Source of the DNA: Pseudohalioglobus sediminis
GTDB lineage: Bacteria > Pseudomonadota > Gammaproteobacteria > Pseudomonadales > Halieaceae
Direction: 5' to 3'
DNA length: 64,000 nt
Assembly (NCBI RefSeq): GCF_008370495.1
Contig: NZ_VTUX01000001.1
Span: forward strand, 62,001-126,000
Below the pieces are notes generated by a model. The model made no database searches. It saw nothing but the letters and a program-made list of their open reading frames with translations, and was not told where the DNA came from. The translations under genes were made by a program, and so were the position numbers. Below are positions 32,987-42,987 of this stretch, in pieces. Position 1 is the stretch's first letter. Every line of letters begins with the position of its first letter.

Positions 32987-34405
32987 ATGAAAAAGCGGAC
33001 ACTGATTATCTCTTTGGTCATTGCGGCAATTCTCGCCGGCGCTCTGGTAATCAATGCCAATCTGGCTGGTATCGTTGCATCTCGGCAACAACAGAACGAT
33101 GCCTTAATTGAAGAGTCCATGGCCTACCATATCGGTACACTGGCTTACCTTTACGCCTACCCGATTGTCGATATGACCCAGCAAATGCACAACGAAACCC
33201 ATCGAGTGTCCGATGACCAGCAGGTGTATGCCCCGGTCAATCGCTTGCACCGTTTCCCCGAAATTGTGGGCCCGGATACCGGGGGTAACCTGCGAGCGCC
33301 GAATAACGATACGCTCTATTACAGTGGCTGGTTCGACATCAGTGAAGAGCCCCTGATTATCCATACCCCTGATACGCAGGGTCGGTATTACACAATTGCC
33401 GTCACTAATCTCTACAGCGAAGTGGAGCACATAGGTCGGCGTACAACGGGGACAAAGCAGCAGTACTTCGGGCTCACCGGCCCCAACTGGAAAGGAAGGC
33501 TGCCTGATGATGTCACACGAATCTCCGTGGAGAGCGAACAGGGCTGGCTGCTTGGGCGCATGCTGGTGGAGGGGCCTGAGGATTACGAAGCCGCCATGGC
33601 GCTGGTGAACGATATCTGGCTGGCGTCTTTGTCGGAGTTTACACCTGGCCAGCGGCCGGCCATGCCGCCCAAAATAAAGGCTCCAGCCACCGACGTCATC
33701 AATAACCTGGAGTTTTTCAGTACTTTCCATGCACAGCTTGAAAAACTGCCACCGCGCCCGGATGAAGCTGCGTTGATGGCGCAATTCGAGGCGATCGGGT
33801 TGTCGCGCTCCCAATCCTTTGACCCGACGACGCTGAGTGAAGCAGCCCGCCGCGGCCTGGAAAGAGCCGTGGTCGCTGGTAAAAAATTAGTGGAAGCTGC
33901 CACGCAACGCACGATTCCCGACTATAACGGCTGGATGATCTCTAAGAAGATTGGCCGTTACGGCTTTGATTACATGCATCGGGCCTCGGTAGCCCGAGGC
34001 GGCTACGGCAATTTGCCTGAAGAGTCGCTTTACCCGGCGATGCTATTTGACGCTGACGGAGAGCTCCTCGAGGGCGGGCAGGTTTACCAGCTTCACTTCG
34101 CGGCCGACGAAATGCCACCAGTGAATGGATTCTGGTCACTCTCGGCGTATAGGCTCACAGACCAGCAGCTCGAAGAAAATGAATTCCAGCGCTACAGCAT
34201 TGGCGACCGCACCAAGGGTCTCCGCTACAACACTGATGGTTCTCTCACGCTGACCCTGCAACATGAAAAACCCGACGACACCGAGGCCAATTGGCTGCCC
34301 GTACCAGCGGGTAACTATTTACTGGTGATGCGACTCTATGAACCGGCAGCGGCGGTGCTCGAAGACGAGTACCTGCTGCCCAGGTTGCAACGAATAGAGC
34401 AATAA
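32987..34405 (+). CDS. DUF1254/DUF1214 domain protein
   Basis: 472 residues. N-terminal signal anchor (MKKRTLIISLVIAAILAGAL). The DUF1254 region follows with YLYAYPIVDMTQQMHNE and GGNLRAPNNDTLYYSGWFDIS (the NNDT-LY motif). The C-terminal DUF1214 part has LHFAADEMPPVNGFWSLSAY and NWLPVPAGNYLLVMRLYEP. This family is widespread and periplasmic but has no established biochemical role. It is divergent from the AraC-type gene, with 134 bases between them. Confidence 0.92.
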   Translation: MKKRTLIISLVIAAILAGALVINANLAGIVASRQQQNDALIEESMAYHIGTLAYLYAYPIVDMTQQMHNETHRVSDDQQVYAPVNRLHRFPEIVGPDTGGNLRAPNNDTLYYSGWFDISEEPLIIHTPDTQGRYYTIAVTNLYSEVEHIGRRTTGTKQQYFGLTGPNWKGRLPDDVTRISVESEQGWLLGRMLVEGPEDYEAAMALVNDIWLASLSEFTPGQRPAMPPKIKAPATDVINNLEFFSTFHAQLEKLPPRPDEAALMAQFEAIGLSRSQSFDPTTLSEAARRGLERAVVAGKKLVEAATQRTIPDYNGWMISKKIGRYGFDYMHRASVARGGYGNLPEESLYPAMLFDADGELLEGGQVYQLHFAADEMPPVNGFWSLSAYRLTDQQLEENEFQRYSIGDRTKGLRYNTDGSLTLTLQHEKPDDTEANWLPVPAGNYLLVMRLYEPAAAVLEDEYLLPRLQRIEQ

Positions 34406-34579
34406 AGTGTAAGCCGGCTTGGACGGGCGCCCCTGATAGCACTGCAGGTTCACGCCGCAAACTCGCATGCCTCCCCGGGCGCTTTCATACTCAGTGCCTG
34501 TTGGTGCTGCCGTTCGTTGCCGCTAAGTTGTATCAGCTCACACTAAGCGCTCTATCGGTTGTCGGTAACTAGGAACACC

Positions 34580-36196
34580 TCAGTTTAGTATTGGATTCCT
34601 AATCGGTTTGCCAGGGTAAACTCCCTTCAGCACTTTGGAATCTCTAACCACCACAGTACCATTTACAATAACATAGGGTATGCCACTAGAAGGTAGCCCG
34701 GCTTGTTTCATAGTGGCATTGTCAGTAACGGTTTCAGGATGGAAAATTGCGATATCCGCGTCTGCACCTACTTGCATCCGACCTTTTGAGGCCATAGCTT
34801 TAACACCGTTTTCCTCCAGGAATTTAGCAGGCATATAGGACATTTTTGAGATGGCCAGCATCAGTGGCATAAGGTTCCTCTCTCGAACCAAACGCAGAAC
34901 CTTGGCGTGTGATCCGGCGCCACGCGGGTGACCTTGAACTGCATCATATGGCGTATCCCAATCTACTGCCATCTCGCCTGTTGCACTAATCGTTAACGGC
35001 ATGCCATCGCTGCCAATAATCGTGTGGGGATCGGCCAAGGCCGACATCAGGCCCTCTTCCGATATGCCTCCAAAGATCACTGACGTGGCGGGTGCCGTTT
35101 TCACCAATTCGTCATAGCGCTCTTTTGTGAGCGGCTTCATTGTTGCCACTTCAATAATATCTTCATAGCTACGTCCCATATTTGGACCGTAGTTCTCAGG
35201 AACCAGGTAGTCGGCTGAAACAATAGTAGCGCCTTGATAGTACGGATAGATTTCTGCGACGATTTTTGATCCAGCGGCTCGAGCATCGTCAATCATTTTC
35301 AGTGCTTCTGGAGTCTGGTCAAGAGCCTGTTGATGCAGGTGATGAATGTATATACCGCCTCCGTAAATCCCGGCAGGTGCAATCATCTCCTGAAAACCGA
35401 GAATCCCCGGTGTAGGGGGCTTTTGACTGGAAAACCTGCCGTGCACGAAAGTTGCGAGGCCGTATTTTCCGGCCAGACGCTGCCATGCCGCGGTTTCCGT
35501 GGAGGTGGTGCCGGTAGTCATATAGCCTACAGGGACGCCAATCCCCAAAGCGCCACGCTTGATACCTTCTTCCACCATGTCGTTAATTTGAGAAATTTGC
35601 TCTGGAGACGGAAGAAAAGTAGCGACGTCTAACGTTGCAAAAGCATCTTCATGCGTATCAAAAAGGTCGGTTACCAGAGAACCAGAGGTAGAATTGTAGG
35701 CTGGGTGAACCACTTTCTCGCGTATTCCGCCAGGCCCAACCGTTGCGCCATAATTTATTTGCGACTTGCCCTCCAATCGCGAGTAATACGCGTCGACAGG
35801 ATAAGCGCCTATTTCCAATTCAAGCGGAGTGGTTACGCCATCGCGGAGATGCAGCTTTTGGCCGAAAGGAATGTTGGCCGCGTGTGCATGCAAGTCGATA
35901 AAGCCCGGCGATACTACGTGATCCGTTGCATCAATGGTTTCTCCTCCCGAAATCGCTTCTTCGGTTATGATTGCAACTTTACCGCTCTTGATGCCTACAT
36001 TCCGAGGCGCATCCAAGCCAGATTCGGGGTCCATCACTCTCCCACCCAGAATAACGATGTCAAACTCGGTATCTGCCGGCAAACCCGCGGCTTCAGCTTT
36101 GTCGGTTGAACCCTGGCTGGCGAACGCCGGGTTACCGCTGATTAAAAGCAAGGCAAATAACGCGCTTCTTACAAATGCTGTTCCTGCATTTTTCAT
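34580..36196 (-). CDS. D-aminoacylase-like amidohydrolase, secreted
   Basis: 538 residues with signal peptide (FVRSALFALLLISGNPAFAS). The amidohydrolase core has FDIVILGGRVMDPESG, GFIDLHAHAANIPFG (HxH), DGVTTPLELEIGA, HHLHQQALDQT and IIGSDGMPL (Asp). The arrangement matches N-acyl-D-amino acid deacylases and D-glutamate deacylase relatives. It is visibly richer in A/T than its neighbours, suggesting recent acquisition. A related protein (shared DGVTT.LELE.GA, RLEGKS) is encoded on the opposite strand at 36811-38304, and the two start about 600 bases apart. Confidence 0.88.
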   Translation of the reverse strand: MKNAGTAFVRSALFALLLISGNPAFASQGSTDKAEAAGLPADTEFDIVILGGRVMDPESGLDAPRNVGIKSGKVAIITEEAISGGETIDATDHVVSPGFIDLHAHAANIPFGQKLHLRDGVTTPLELEIGAYPVDAYYSRLEGKSQINYGATVGPGGIREKVVHPAYNSTSGSLVTDLFDTHEDAFATLDVATFLPSPEQISQINDMVEEGIKRGALGIGVPVGYMTTGTTSTETAAWQRLAGKYGLATFVHGRFSSQKPPTPGILGFQEMIAPAGIYGGGIYIHHLHQQALDQTPEALKMIDDARAAGSKIVAEIYPYYQGATIVSADYLVPENYGPNMGRSYEDIIEVATMKPLTKERYDELVKTAPATSVIFGGISEEGLMSALADPHTIIGSDGMPLTISATGEMAVDWDTPYDAVQGHPRGAGSHAKVLRLVRERNLMPLMLAISKMSYMPAKFLEENGVKAMASKGRMQVGADADIAIFHPETVTDNATMKQAGLPSSGIPYVIVNGTVVVRDSKVLKGVYPGKPIRNPILN

Positions 36197-36810
36197 GATT
36201 TCATCTCAATATATTAGAGGTTTGAAAAGTGTTTTCGTTTATACAGCACGCCTTCTTGAACTAAGGCGTTTCTCAATATAGTAGAAGATGCCAGACCGCG
36301 CCGCTATTCAAGTTCAATATTCAAAATCGGCTCGGAAGAGGTTCACAGCCAGGCTTGGAAAAGCTCGTTAAATCATAGGCTTACTGTCAGCAGGCAAATA
36401 GCAAAAGGTCTACCAGATGCAGTGCCATCTCTGCTACTTCGCCAGTGTCTCAGCGCGTGAAGTACCGGGACGGGAGAATGCAAGGCTACTTAACTGCAGT
36501 TTGTAGCTCAACCTGCTCTCTGCCACGCCGTCATACCTATCGAGTTTGCGAACGATCTCGATAACCGGTACGTCAGACCGATATTCCAGTTTCATATTCG
36601 CTTGTTCACAATCTGGCGAGCACCGTCTTCCCTGAAACTGCTCTCTCATATCTACAGCGGTAAACCAACCTGCTTTGGGAGCCATTTGTATAGAGGTAGA
36701 TCGCCCACAGGACCAGTCTGAAGCACGCTTGACAACAGCCATCGCTGAGATGCTAGATGAGGGCATATGTGTGAAGTCATTTAAGTATTCCAGAAAGAGA
36801 GCGTTTCACC
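36197..36810. other. Intergenic region between two divergent amidohydrolases
   Basis: 614 bases. It contains copy B of a dispersed repeat. A minus-strand frame of 110 codons at 36434-36766 (MPSSSISAMAVVKRASDW...) has reasonable composition and two Cys but no ribosome site or recognisable domain; it may be a small unknown gene or chance. Divergent promoters for the flanking genes must lie here. Confidence 0.45.
36327..36394 (+). repeat. Dispersed repeat, copy B
   Basis: Similar to 16910-16974, sharing the TCGGAAGAGGTTC block and several shorter blocks in the same order. It is noncoding and of unknown nature. Confidence 0.4.
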
Positions 36811-38304
36811 ATGTTCCACATGAAAACCATCTTAAGCCGCCTGTGCGTACTACTGCTAATTCCACTCATCCTCATGGGTTGCAGCGGAGGCGTCAGCGCA
36901 GCACCGCAAGGTACGGTATATGACCTTGTTATCCTCGGCGGTCGCGTCATTGACCCGGAAACCGGCACTGATCAGGTACTGAACGTGGGTGTCATGGGCC
37001 ACAGCATTGCGCGCGTGACAAGCGACCGAATCGAAGGAAAAACCACCATTGATGCAAGGGGAAAGATTGTCAGCCCCGGATGGATAGACATGCATCATCA
37101 CTCACCGTTTCCTTTCGGTGTCACCAACTCTACCCGCGACGGGGTCACAACGGTGCTGGAACTGGAAGCCGGTGCCATGCCGGTGATGTCATACGGTACC
37201 AGGCTGGAGGGGAAGTCCACGGCGAATTTTGGTGCTTCAGCCGGGCATCCGGCGGCCAGAATACAGGTGATAGAAGGGCGGGAGACGCCCTATTACGAAT
37301 ACGGCGCGATGAATACGCCGGCATTTACCCAGAAGGCAACAGCCGAACAGATTGCACAGATGCGGCAACTGCTGGAAAAGGGGCTGGCGAATGGCGGCAT
37401 TGGTATTGCCCTGCTCCTCGATTATATGACCAACGCGGTGACGGATGACGAACTCAGAATGCTCTTCGAACTGGCAAAGGAGCACAATGTACCAGTGTTC
37501 GTACATGTGAGGCGCTATGTCAATGGTGATATCAGGGGGCTGAATGAAGTACTGAAATGGTCACAGAAAATCGGGGCACCCCTGCACGTCTGCCACATCA
37601 ATGCCAATGCGATGGGAAATTATGGCAACTGGCTGGCGGCTATCGACGAAGCCAACGCCAATGGCGCTGATATCAGCACTGAGCTGTTTCCCTATACCGC
37701 CGGTTCTACCTCTATTTCATCCGATGTGTTTGGGCGGGACTGGCAGAAAATATTCAACATCACCTATGCTGACGTGCAGTGGGGAGACACTGGCAAGTAC
37801 TTCGAGAGCCTGGATGAATTTAACAGCATGCGGCAGGAGCAGCCCAGGGGCACTGTCATCCACCATTACATGAAGGAAGAATCAATACGCAATATCCTCA
37901 AGTACCCTGGTATCATTGTCGCCACAGATGCGATGCCCTCCTACACGCGAGAGAAGAAAGTCGTGCCCAACGGGATAGGCTCGTATACCAAAGTTCTGAC
38001 CAAGTATGTGCGAGACGAAGCGTGGCTGGGACTCAGCGAAGCGATTGCCTTGAGCACCATCAATCCCGCCAGGCGCCTTGAGAACGCTGCGCCGGCGTTC
38101 AAGCGCAAGGGACGTATCCAGGAGGGAGCAGACGCTGACATACTGGTATTTGACCTGGCAGCGCTGGAAACAAAGGCCTCGTTTGAAGACCCTTACCAGC
38201 CTTCCACCGGATATAGCTACGTGATCGTCAACGGCAAGATCGTTATCGACCATGACAAGGTAACGGGAACCTACTCAGGAACAAGAATTCTCGGAAGGCG
38301 GTAG
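36811..38304 (+). CDS. D-aminoacylase-like amidohydrolase lipoprotein
   Basis: 497 residues. The signal peptide ends in a lipobox (LILMGC), so the enzyme should be a lipoprotein of the inner or outer membrane. The core has YDLVILGGRVIDPETG, GWIDMHHHSPFPFG, DGVTTVLELEAGAMPV, LHVCHINANAMGN and IVATDAMPS (Asp). It is a paralogue of the divergent gene at 34580. AGAGAG lies upstream of the ATG. The substrate is unknown; D-amino acid or cyclic amide derivatives are plausible. Confidence 0.88.
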   Translation: MFHMKTILSRLCVLLLIPLILMGCSGGVSAAPQGTVYDLVILGGRVIDPETGTDQVLNVGVMGHSIARVTSDRIEGKTTIDARGKIVSPGWIDMHHHSPFPFGVTNSTRDGVTTVLELEAGAMPVMSYGTRLEGKSTANFGASAGHPAARIQVIEGRETPYYEYGAMNTPAFTQKATAEQIAQMRQLLEKGLANGGIGIALLLDYMTNAVTDDELRMLFELAKEHNVPVFVHVRRYVNGDIRGLNEVLKWSQKIGAPLHVCHINANAMGNYGNWLAAIDEANANGADISTELFPYTAGSTSISSDVFGRDWQKIFNITYADVQWGDTGKYFESLDEFNSMRQEQPRGTVIHHYMKEESIRNILKYPGIIVATDAMPSYTREKKVVPNGIGSYTKVLTKYVRDEAWLGLSEAIALSTINPARRLENAAPAFKRKGRIQEGADADILVFDLAALETKASFEDPYQPSTGYSYVIVNGKIVIDHDKVTGTYSGTRILGRR

Positions 38305-38543
38305 TAGCTCACGCTGCAGCGGCGCGGGTTATTCGGTTCCCGCATTCAGCAATGCCGCCGTGAAGGAAGGCATAGCAAAGTCAATCGATCCTTGGCTAGA
38401 GGTTTTCGCAGAACTCCAGGATGCGGTGTTTTTGCCAGGCCGAGCGCCATCGCTCGGCAGGAACTAGACCACATAATATTTGATGTAAATCCGCTGACGC
38501 GTGACACTAGGTATCGCTCAAACCTCGCGAGGAGATCACTACC

Positions 38544-39323
38544 ATGGCCCAGGTAGAAACATCTGTCACAGAACACATCCTGGAAATCCACATACGCAGG
38601 CCCGAAAAACTCAATGCCTTGAGCCTGGAGATGTTTCATGAACTTTGCAGCGCGCTGGCGGAACTCGATGGCAATCCACAGCTGCGCGTTGCCGTGTTGC
38701 ACGCCGAGGGCAAGCACTTTACCGCGGGGGTCGAGCTCGACCAGTGGGCGCCGCATTTTGGTTCCGGCGATGGGTTTCCGCTGCAGCCGGGAGGCATCGA
38801 CATATTCGGCCTTGTCGGTCCGCGCCGTCGCAAGCCGGTTATTCAGGCTGTCCAGGGCTACTGTTTCACCTGGGGGGTAGAGATGATGCTGAACATGGAC
38901 ATTCGCATCGCCGCTGAAGATACCCAGTTTGCCATGCTGGAAGTGCAAAGGGGACTGTACCCCTGCGGCGGTGCGACCATACGCCTGCCGCAGCAGATGG
39001 GTTATGCCAACGCCCAACGATTCCTCCTTACCGGCGATCGCTGGACGGCAGCAGAGGCCCACCGTACTGGCCTGGTGCAGGAAGTGGTCGCCACGGGGCA
39101 GCAATACAACAGGGCGATGGAACTCGCCGGGCGCATCGCCAAAGCGGCGCCGCTGGCGGTGGAAGGTGTCATGAAGGCGGTGCACTTTGCTGCGCACCAC
39201 TCTCAGGATGAAGCTGTGGAGCAAATGTTTGCTGACCTGGTGCCGGTGATGCAGAGCGAAGACGCCGACGAGGGAATTCAGTCTTTTCTCGAACGCCGAG
39301 AGGCAGTCTTCAAGGGACGCTGA
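38544..39323 (+). CDS. Enoyl-CoA hydratase/isomerase family protein (crotonase)
   Basis: 259 residues, standard crotonase length. It has ILEIHIRRPEKLNALSLEMF, the oxyanion-hole segment EGKHFTAGVELDQW, VQGYCFTWGVEMMLNMDIRI and AMLEVQRGLYPCGGA with a candidate acidic residue. It starts after GAGGAGA. It acts on acyl-CoA substrates in fatty or cyclic acid degradation; hydratase and isomerase cannot be told apart here. It stands as a single gene convergent with the SDR gene. Confidence 0.93.
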   Translation: MAQVETSVTEHILEIHIRRPEKLNALSLEMFHELCSALAELDGNPQLRVAVLHAEGKHFTAGVELDQWAPHFGSGDGFPLQPGGIDIFGLVGPRRRKPVIQAVQGYCFTWGVEMMLNMDIRIAAEDTQFAMLEVQRGLYPCGGATIRLPQQMGYANAQRFLLTGDRWTAAEAHRTGLVQEVVATGQQYNRAMELAGRIAKAAPLAVEGVMKAVHFAAHHSQDEAVEQMFADLVPVMQSEDADEGIQSFLERREAVFKGR

Positions 39324-39353
39324 AACCCGGGCGCAACACCCGATGCCAGTTAA

Positions 39354-40175
39354 TCAGGTGTCCCCGGAGCTCGCCGCCATCTCTGCGGCGGCCTTGAACA
39401 GGAGTTCAGGGTTAGTATGGCGCAGGGCGATGAAGTCCATCTCCGGACCCGCGCCCACGTGAATCTCCGGCAGGCCACTCTCGAAACCCTCAACGATCAC
39501 GCGAACACAGTCCTCAACGGGCATGCCGTTCTCAATTTCGCTGTTGTCCCCACTGAAGCCCTCGCCCTCGGCGGTGGCAACGCGGCTGGCGATATCTGTC
39601 CTGATGAAACCGGGTACAACGGTGGTGACCTGGATATTGAGCTGGTCGACCTCCGTTCGCAGGGCATCGAAAAAGCCCATCACGGCATGCTTGGTGGCAC
39701 AGTAACCGGTCCTGAATGGCGCGCCCACCTTTCCGGCCACACTGGCAGTAGCCGCGATATGCCCGCTGCCCTGCGCCTGCATAACCGGCAGCACGGCCTT
39801 GGTCAACGCAATCTGCCCCAGTACGTTAACTTCCATCAGGTGCTGGTAGACATCCATTGGGGTGTCGACGCAAAAGCTGCGCTGGGTGATACCGGCATTG
39901 TTGAACAACAGGTCGATACGCCCGAATTTTTCTGTCACCTGATCGACCTTGCCCGCTATGTCCTGGTACTGACCGATATCCAGCGGCAGTGCGAGATAGT
40001 TTTCGGGGTCTCCCGGCAGTTCGCTGCGCACCGCCTGCAAACCTTCCGCTGAACGCGCCGACAGCACCAGCCTGGCGCCCTTCGCCGCCAGTTGTCGCGC
40101 CATCTCGGCGCCTATTCCGGACGATGCGCCGGTTATCCAGACCACCGTATCCTTGAACTCAAACCCAGGGTACAT
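39354..40175 (-). CDS. Short-chain dehydrogenase/reductase
   Basis: 273 residues from the ATG at 40175, chosen for GAGGAG eight bases upstream; the frame opens at 40253 without support. The Rossmann motif is WITGASSGIGAEMARQL, with LFNNAGITQ and the active site SVAGKVGAPFRTGYCATKHAV (Ser, Tyr, Lys). It is a classical SDR, probably NADP-linked, oxidising or reducing an alcohol or ketone. It is convergent with the crotonase gene 30 bases away and may serve the same catabolism. Confidence 0.93.
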   Translation of the reverse strand: MYPGFEFKDTVVWITGASSGIGAEMARQLAAKGARLVLSARSAEGLQAVRSELPGDPENYLALPLDIGQYQDIAGKVDQVTEKFGRIDLLFNNAGITQRSFCVDTPMDVYQHLMEVNVLGQIALTKAVLPVMQAQGSGHIAATASVAGKVGAPFRTGYCATKHAVMGFFDALRTEVDQLNIQVTTVVPGFIRTDIASRVATAEGEGFSGDNSEIENGMPVEDCVRVIVEGFESGLPEIHVGAGPEMDFIALRHTNPELLFKAAAEMAASSGDT

Positions 40176-40323
40176 TGCTATCTCCTCACTTTGCCTACAG
40201 GTTAAGCCCCGACGCGAAGGTAAATCAAGCGCGCTAGCCCCACTAACCGGCAAGACAAATTCTTTCCGCTTGATACAGTTGCAAACCGTGCACCGGCACT
40301 TCCGTGATTCGGTCGTTACGGGT

Positions 40324-40896
40324 TTACCACCACAGGTAACGCGGCACAGCTGCTTTGAATTCCCGATACGATTCGCCGTGTTGGGCAGACAGATGGGCCT
40401 CTTCCCTGCGCACCAGCCTGTGAATCAGCCCAAAGCCCACGGCCGAGAGTATCAACAATGACGTGCTCTGCAGGAACACCGTGTAGGCGGCGAACAAAAT
40501 CAGGTAAGCGACAAAGTAAGGATTTCGAGTGAAGCGATAGATGCCGGTTTTTACCAGTTCGGTCTGTTGTTCCTCAATCACCCCCACCCGCCATGAATCA
40601 CCCAGGTCCCTCAGGGAAGCCCAGGCGACAATAACGCTGGCCGCCATCAGCAATATGCCCAGAATATACGTGACGGTATCCATTGTTGAAGGTGGCGCGA
40701 TACCCCTGTCGCTGTGAAGCGCCTCAAAAAGCGTAAAACCGAGAAAGACCACGAAGAAACCGATAAAGACACTGGCTTCCCTGTTAGTACCCCGGATGGA
40801 CTTGCCCAGGCGGCGGCGCAGGAAAAAGTTTTTCGCAAAGAACATCCCCTGGTACACCAACTGATGCAATGCAATTAGCGCTACGGCTTCATTCAT
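40324..40896 (-). CDS. Isoprenylcysteine-methyltransferase-like membrane protein (PEMT/ICMT family)
   Basis: 190 residues with five or so hydrophobic helices. The C-terminal half carries the family signature: TGIYRFTRNPYFVAYLILFA and RREEAHLSAQHGESYREF. Such proteins methylate lipids or small molecules with SAM inside the membrane. The actual substrate is unknown. It is followed upstream by another membrane protein gene on the same strand. Confidence 0.85.
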   Translation of the reverse strand: MNEAVALIALHQLVYQGMFFAKNFFLRRRLGKSIRGTNREASVFIGFFVVFLGFTLFEALHSDRGIAPPSTMDTVTYILGILLMAASVIVAWASLRDLGDSWRVGVIEEQQTELVKTGIYRFTRNPYFVAYLILFAAYTVFLQSTSLLILSAVGFGLIHRLVRREEAHLSAQHGESYREFKAAVPRYLWW

Positions 40897-41037
40897 CTTG
40901 TTACGGCCTTCGTCTGTAGCGAGGCGGATCTCGTCCCTGACCTTACCGCTCGCCTATTTCGCCACAGCGCCACCCGCCGCTGGAGTTGATCCGTGCCAGG
41001 CTCGGCGCCCATCTTTCCGGTCACGACATCGCCTGTG

Positions 41038-41580
41038 CTAACCAGCGCCCGACGGTTCTGCATCGGAGCGGCCAAACAACAGCTGGCGCAACTTACCCTT
41101 ACCCAGATCGCGATCAATTTCCTCGAAAGCGATCATGGGGATGAGTACCAGCAGCATGACGACCGAGGGGGCGAGAAGTTCCAGCCAGGAGCGGGCCATC
41201 AACTCATCTACAGTATGGGCAACAGTGCTACCGTGGAACCAGCCCACGACCAGCTCCTCGATCAGCGTGAATACGACCAGCAGCAACAGGAAGGCCAGGG
41301 ATTTCCACATGATCCTGGCGAGAAGAATCCCCGACGTCATGCGGCTCCCGGCCTTGACTGCCTTGCCTATCAAAATGAATTTGCCGATTATCAGTGCCTT
41401 TACCGCTGCGATACCCAACGGCAAAAACGCCACGTTTTCAGCCTCAAGGATCGCTGCCTTGTACGTTAGCAGTACGCTGAAACAGATCCACAGATAGATA
41501 CTGATAATCAGGTACTCTCGCATCTCCTTCAGGAAACGCTCTTTTACGCTGCCCTTATTACCGCTTGCATCTGTCATCAA
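41038..41580 (-). CDS. Hypothetical integral membrane protein
   Basis: 180 residues with about four transmembrane helices (LIISIYLWICFSVLLTYK, AFLPLGIAAVKALIIGKFILIG, SLAFLLLLVVFTLIEELVVGW, LELLAPSVVMLLVLIPMIAF). The last helix is followed by EEIDRDLGKGKLRQLLF. Two adjacent ATGs are possible starts. No family is recognised with confidence. Confidence 0.8.
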   Translation of the reverse strand: MMTDASGNKGSVKERFLKEMREYLIISIYLWICFSVLLTYKAAILEAENVAFLPLGIAAVKALIIGKFILIGKAVKAGSRMTSGILLARIMWKSLAFLLLLVVFTLIEELVVGWFHGSTVAHTVDELMARSWLELLAPSVVMLLVLIPMIAFEEIDRDLGKGKLRQLLFGRSDAEPSGAG

Positions 41581-41754
41581 CTTCAGTTCCTGATAATGAA
41601 TTTCCGGTACCCAGCATAGCAGTGGGCGGCACTACTCTGGAAGCGCCACGCGGCGATGCCAACGTGATCACTGCAAGGCCTCGCCTGGCCGGGCCTTACC
41701 TGGCCGGGCCTCGACTGGAATCGGCTCGCAAGGCCGTGACGACTCCTGACCGGA

Positions 41755-42885
41755 CTAGTCAGACGTCTCAGAGGCAACCATGAATTTTGCCACTCGCTCC
41801 CACACCTGATCGAACTCGGCCTCGCGGAAATCGCTGCCGGTGGTCAGCCAGTCATAGTGCTTGATGGTGTCGTCAGTGCCGCGTCCATGGTGGCCGATAA
41901 TATCCAGGTGATCAGCCTGTACCACAGCAATGCATTGGCCCCAGGGCTGTGACAGCGTGGGCACTATGCCGTCGTTGGCTGAGCCATCAGGCAGCTCACC
42001 CAGGCCGCTTTTCAGCGCCGCCCTGTGCACCTTTTTTATGCCACTGAATTCATACCCTTCCGAGAGCTTGCTGAGACTGTAATACAGGCCCAGTTGTGCC
42101 TGGGCACTCGGATGCAAACCGATCTCCCTGGATGTTGCTAAGTCAGGCTTCCTGGCGCGAGTCACTACGGAGCCATACTTCACCGTATGCCGATCGCCGG
42201 CGGCGGCATTGAACAGGTCCATGGATTCAACCGTCAGCTGGGTGAGCAGTGATTGATCACGCTGGAGCTCCGCCAGCAGTTCTTCAACCTGCGACTGTCG
42301 TACGTCATCGAAATTCAGCAGCAATTGATCATATACCTGGCCCGCCAACGACCCCGTGGCCCGCTCAAGGCTGGGGGGAAGCACGAACAGCCCTGCCATT
42401 CTGGTCCATGCAGAGAGGGGCATTTGTCCGTGCCGTATGGCGACCATGGTCGCCAGTGACAGCAGTCGCAACAGTCTCTGCCCGAGCAGACTACTGAAAA
42501 AGGACGCTATGGGCGCGCCGCGATGCGGCGTGGCAACGCTGATGCTGGACCTGACTTTGCGGGCGATATTCTCGACGTTTTTCCTGGTCTTGAGATCCAC
42601 CGCCGGCGTCAACAGCAATCTGGCGTCCAGTCCCCCGGTGGAATGCCCGACCAGGTGAATAATGTCATCCGCTGCCGGCCGCGTCGACACGATGGTATCG
42701 AGCAGCACGCGGGTGCGCGTGCGCAGGCTCGCCGTTGGCAGTGACTTTACGTAATGAATTTCCGAAGGCAGGCCGCTAGTGTCAAGAATCTGCTGCAAGC
42801 GCTCGCGCACCGGCCCCCAGTAAGTAAAGTCTCCCAGATTGGTAAAGCCGAAGAAACCGGGGATAAGAAAAATATGCCTCTTCAT
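41755..42885 (-). CDS. Alpha/beta-hydrolase, lipase-like
   Basis: 376 residues from the ATG at 42885 (TGGAGT upstream); an alternative ATG lies eight codons earlier. It starts RHIFLIPGFFGFTNLGDFTYW, typical of lipases, and has the nucleophile elbow HLVGHSTGGLDARLL. It continues with a helical lid region and SANDGIVPTLSQPWG near the Asp/His positions. It probably hydrolyses an ester. No signal peptide is seen. Confidence 0.82.
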   Translation of the reverse strand: MKRHIFLIPGFFGFTNLGDFTYWGPVRERLQQILDTSGLPSEIHYVKSLPTASLRTRTRVLLDTIVSTRPAADDIIHLVGHSTGGLDARLLLTPAVDLKTRKNVENIARKVRSSISVATPHRGAPIASFFSSLLGQRLLRLLSLATMVAIRHGQMPLSAWTRMAGLFVLPPSLERATGSLAGQVYDQLLLNFDDVRQSQVEELLAELQRDQSLLTQLTVESMDLFNAAAGDRHTVKYGSVVTRARKPDLATSREIGLHPSAQAQLGLYYSLSKLSEGYEFSGIKKVHRAALKSGLGELPDGSANDGIVPTLSQPWGQCIAVVQADHLDIIGHHGRGTDDTIKHYDWLTTGSDFREAEFDQVWERVAKFMVASETSD

Positions 42886-42987
42886 GCTGTCAACTCCAGT
42901 CTCGCGCACTGCGATAAATCATACAGCGAAATGCCTGACATGTTGCATGTATGGAGCGCGGAATGGGTCTGTCGCCCTACCCTGACC

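Noticed and set aside
41684-41711. Two 13-bp direct repeats, 15-base period
   Set aside because: Only two short GC-rich units are present; too small to call a tandem repeat or CRISPR array.
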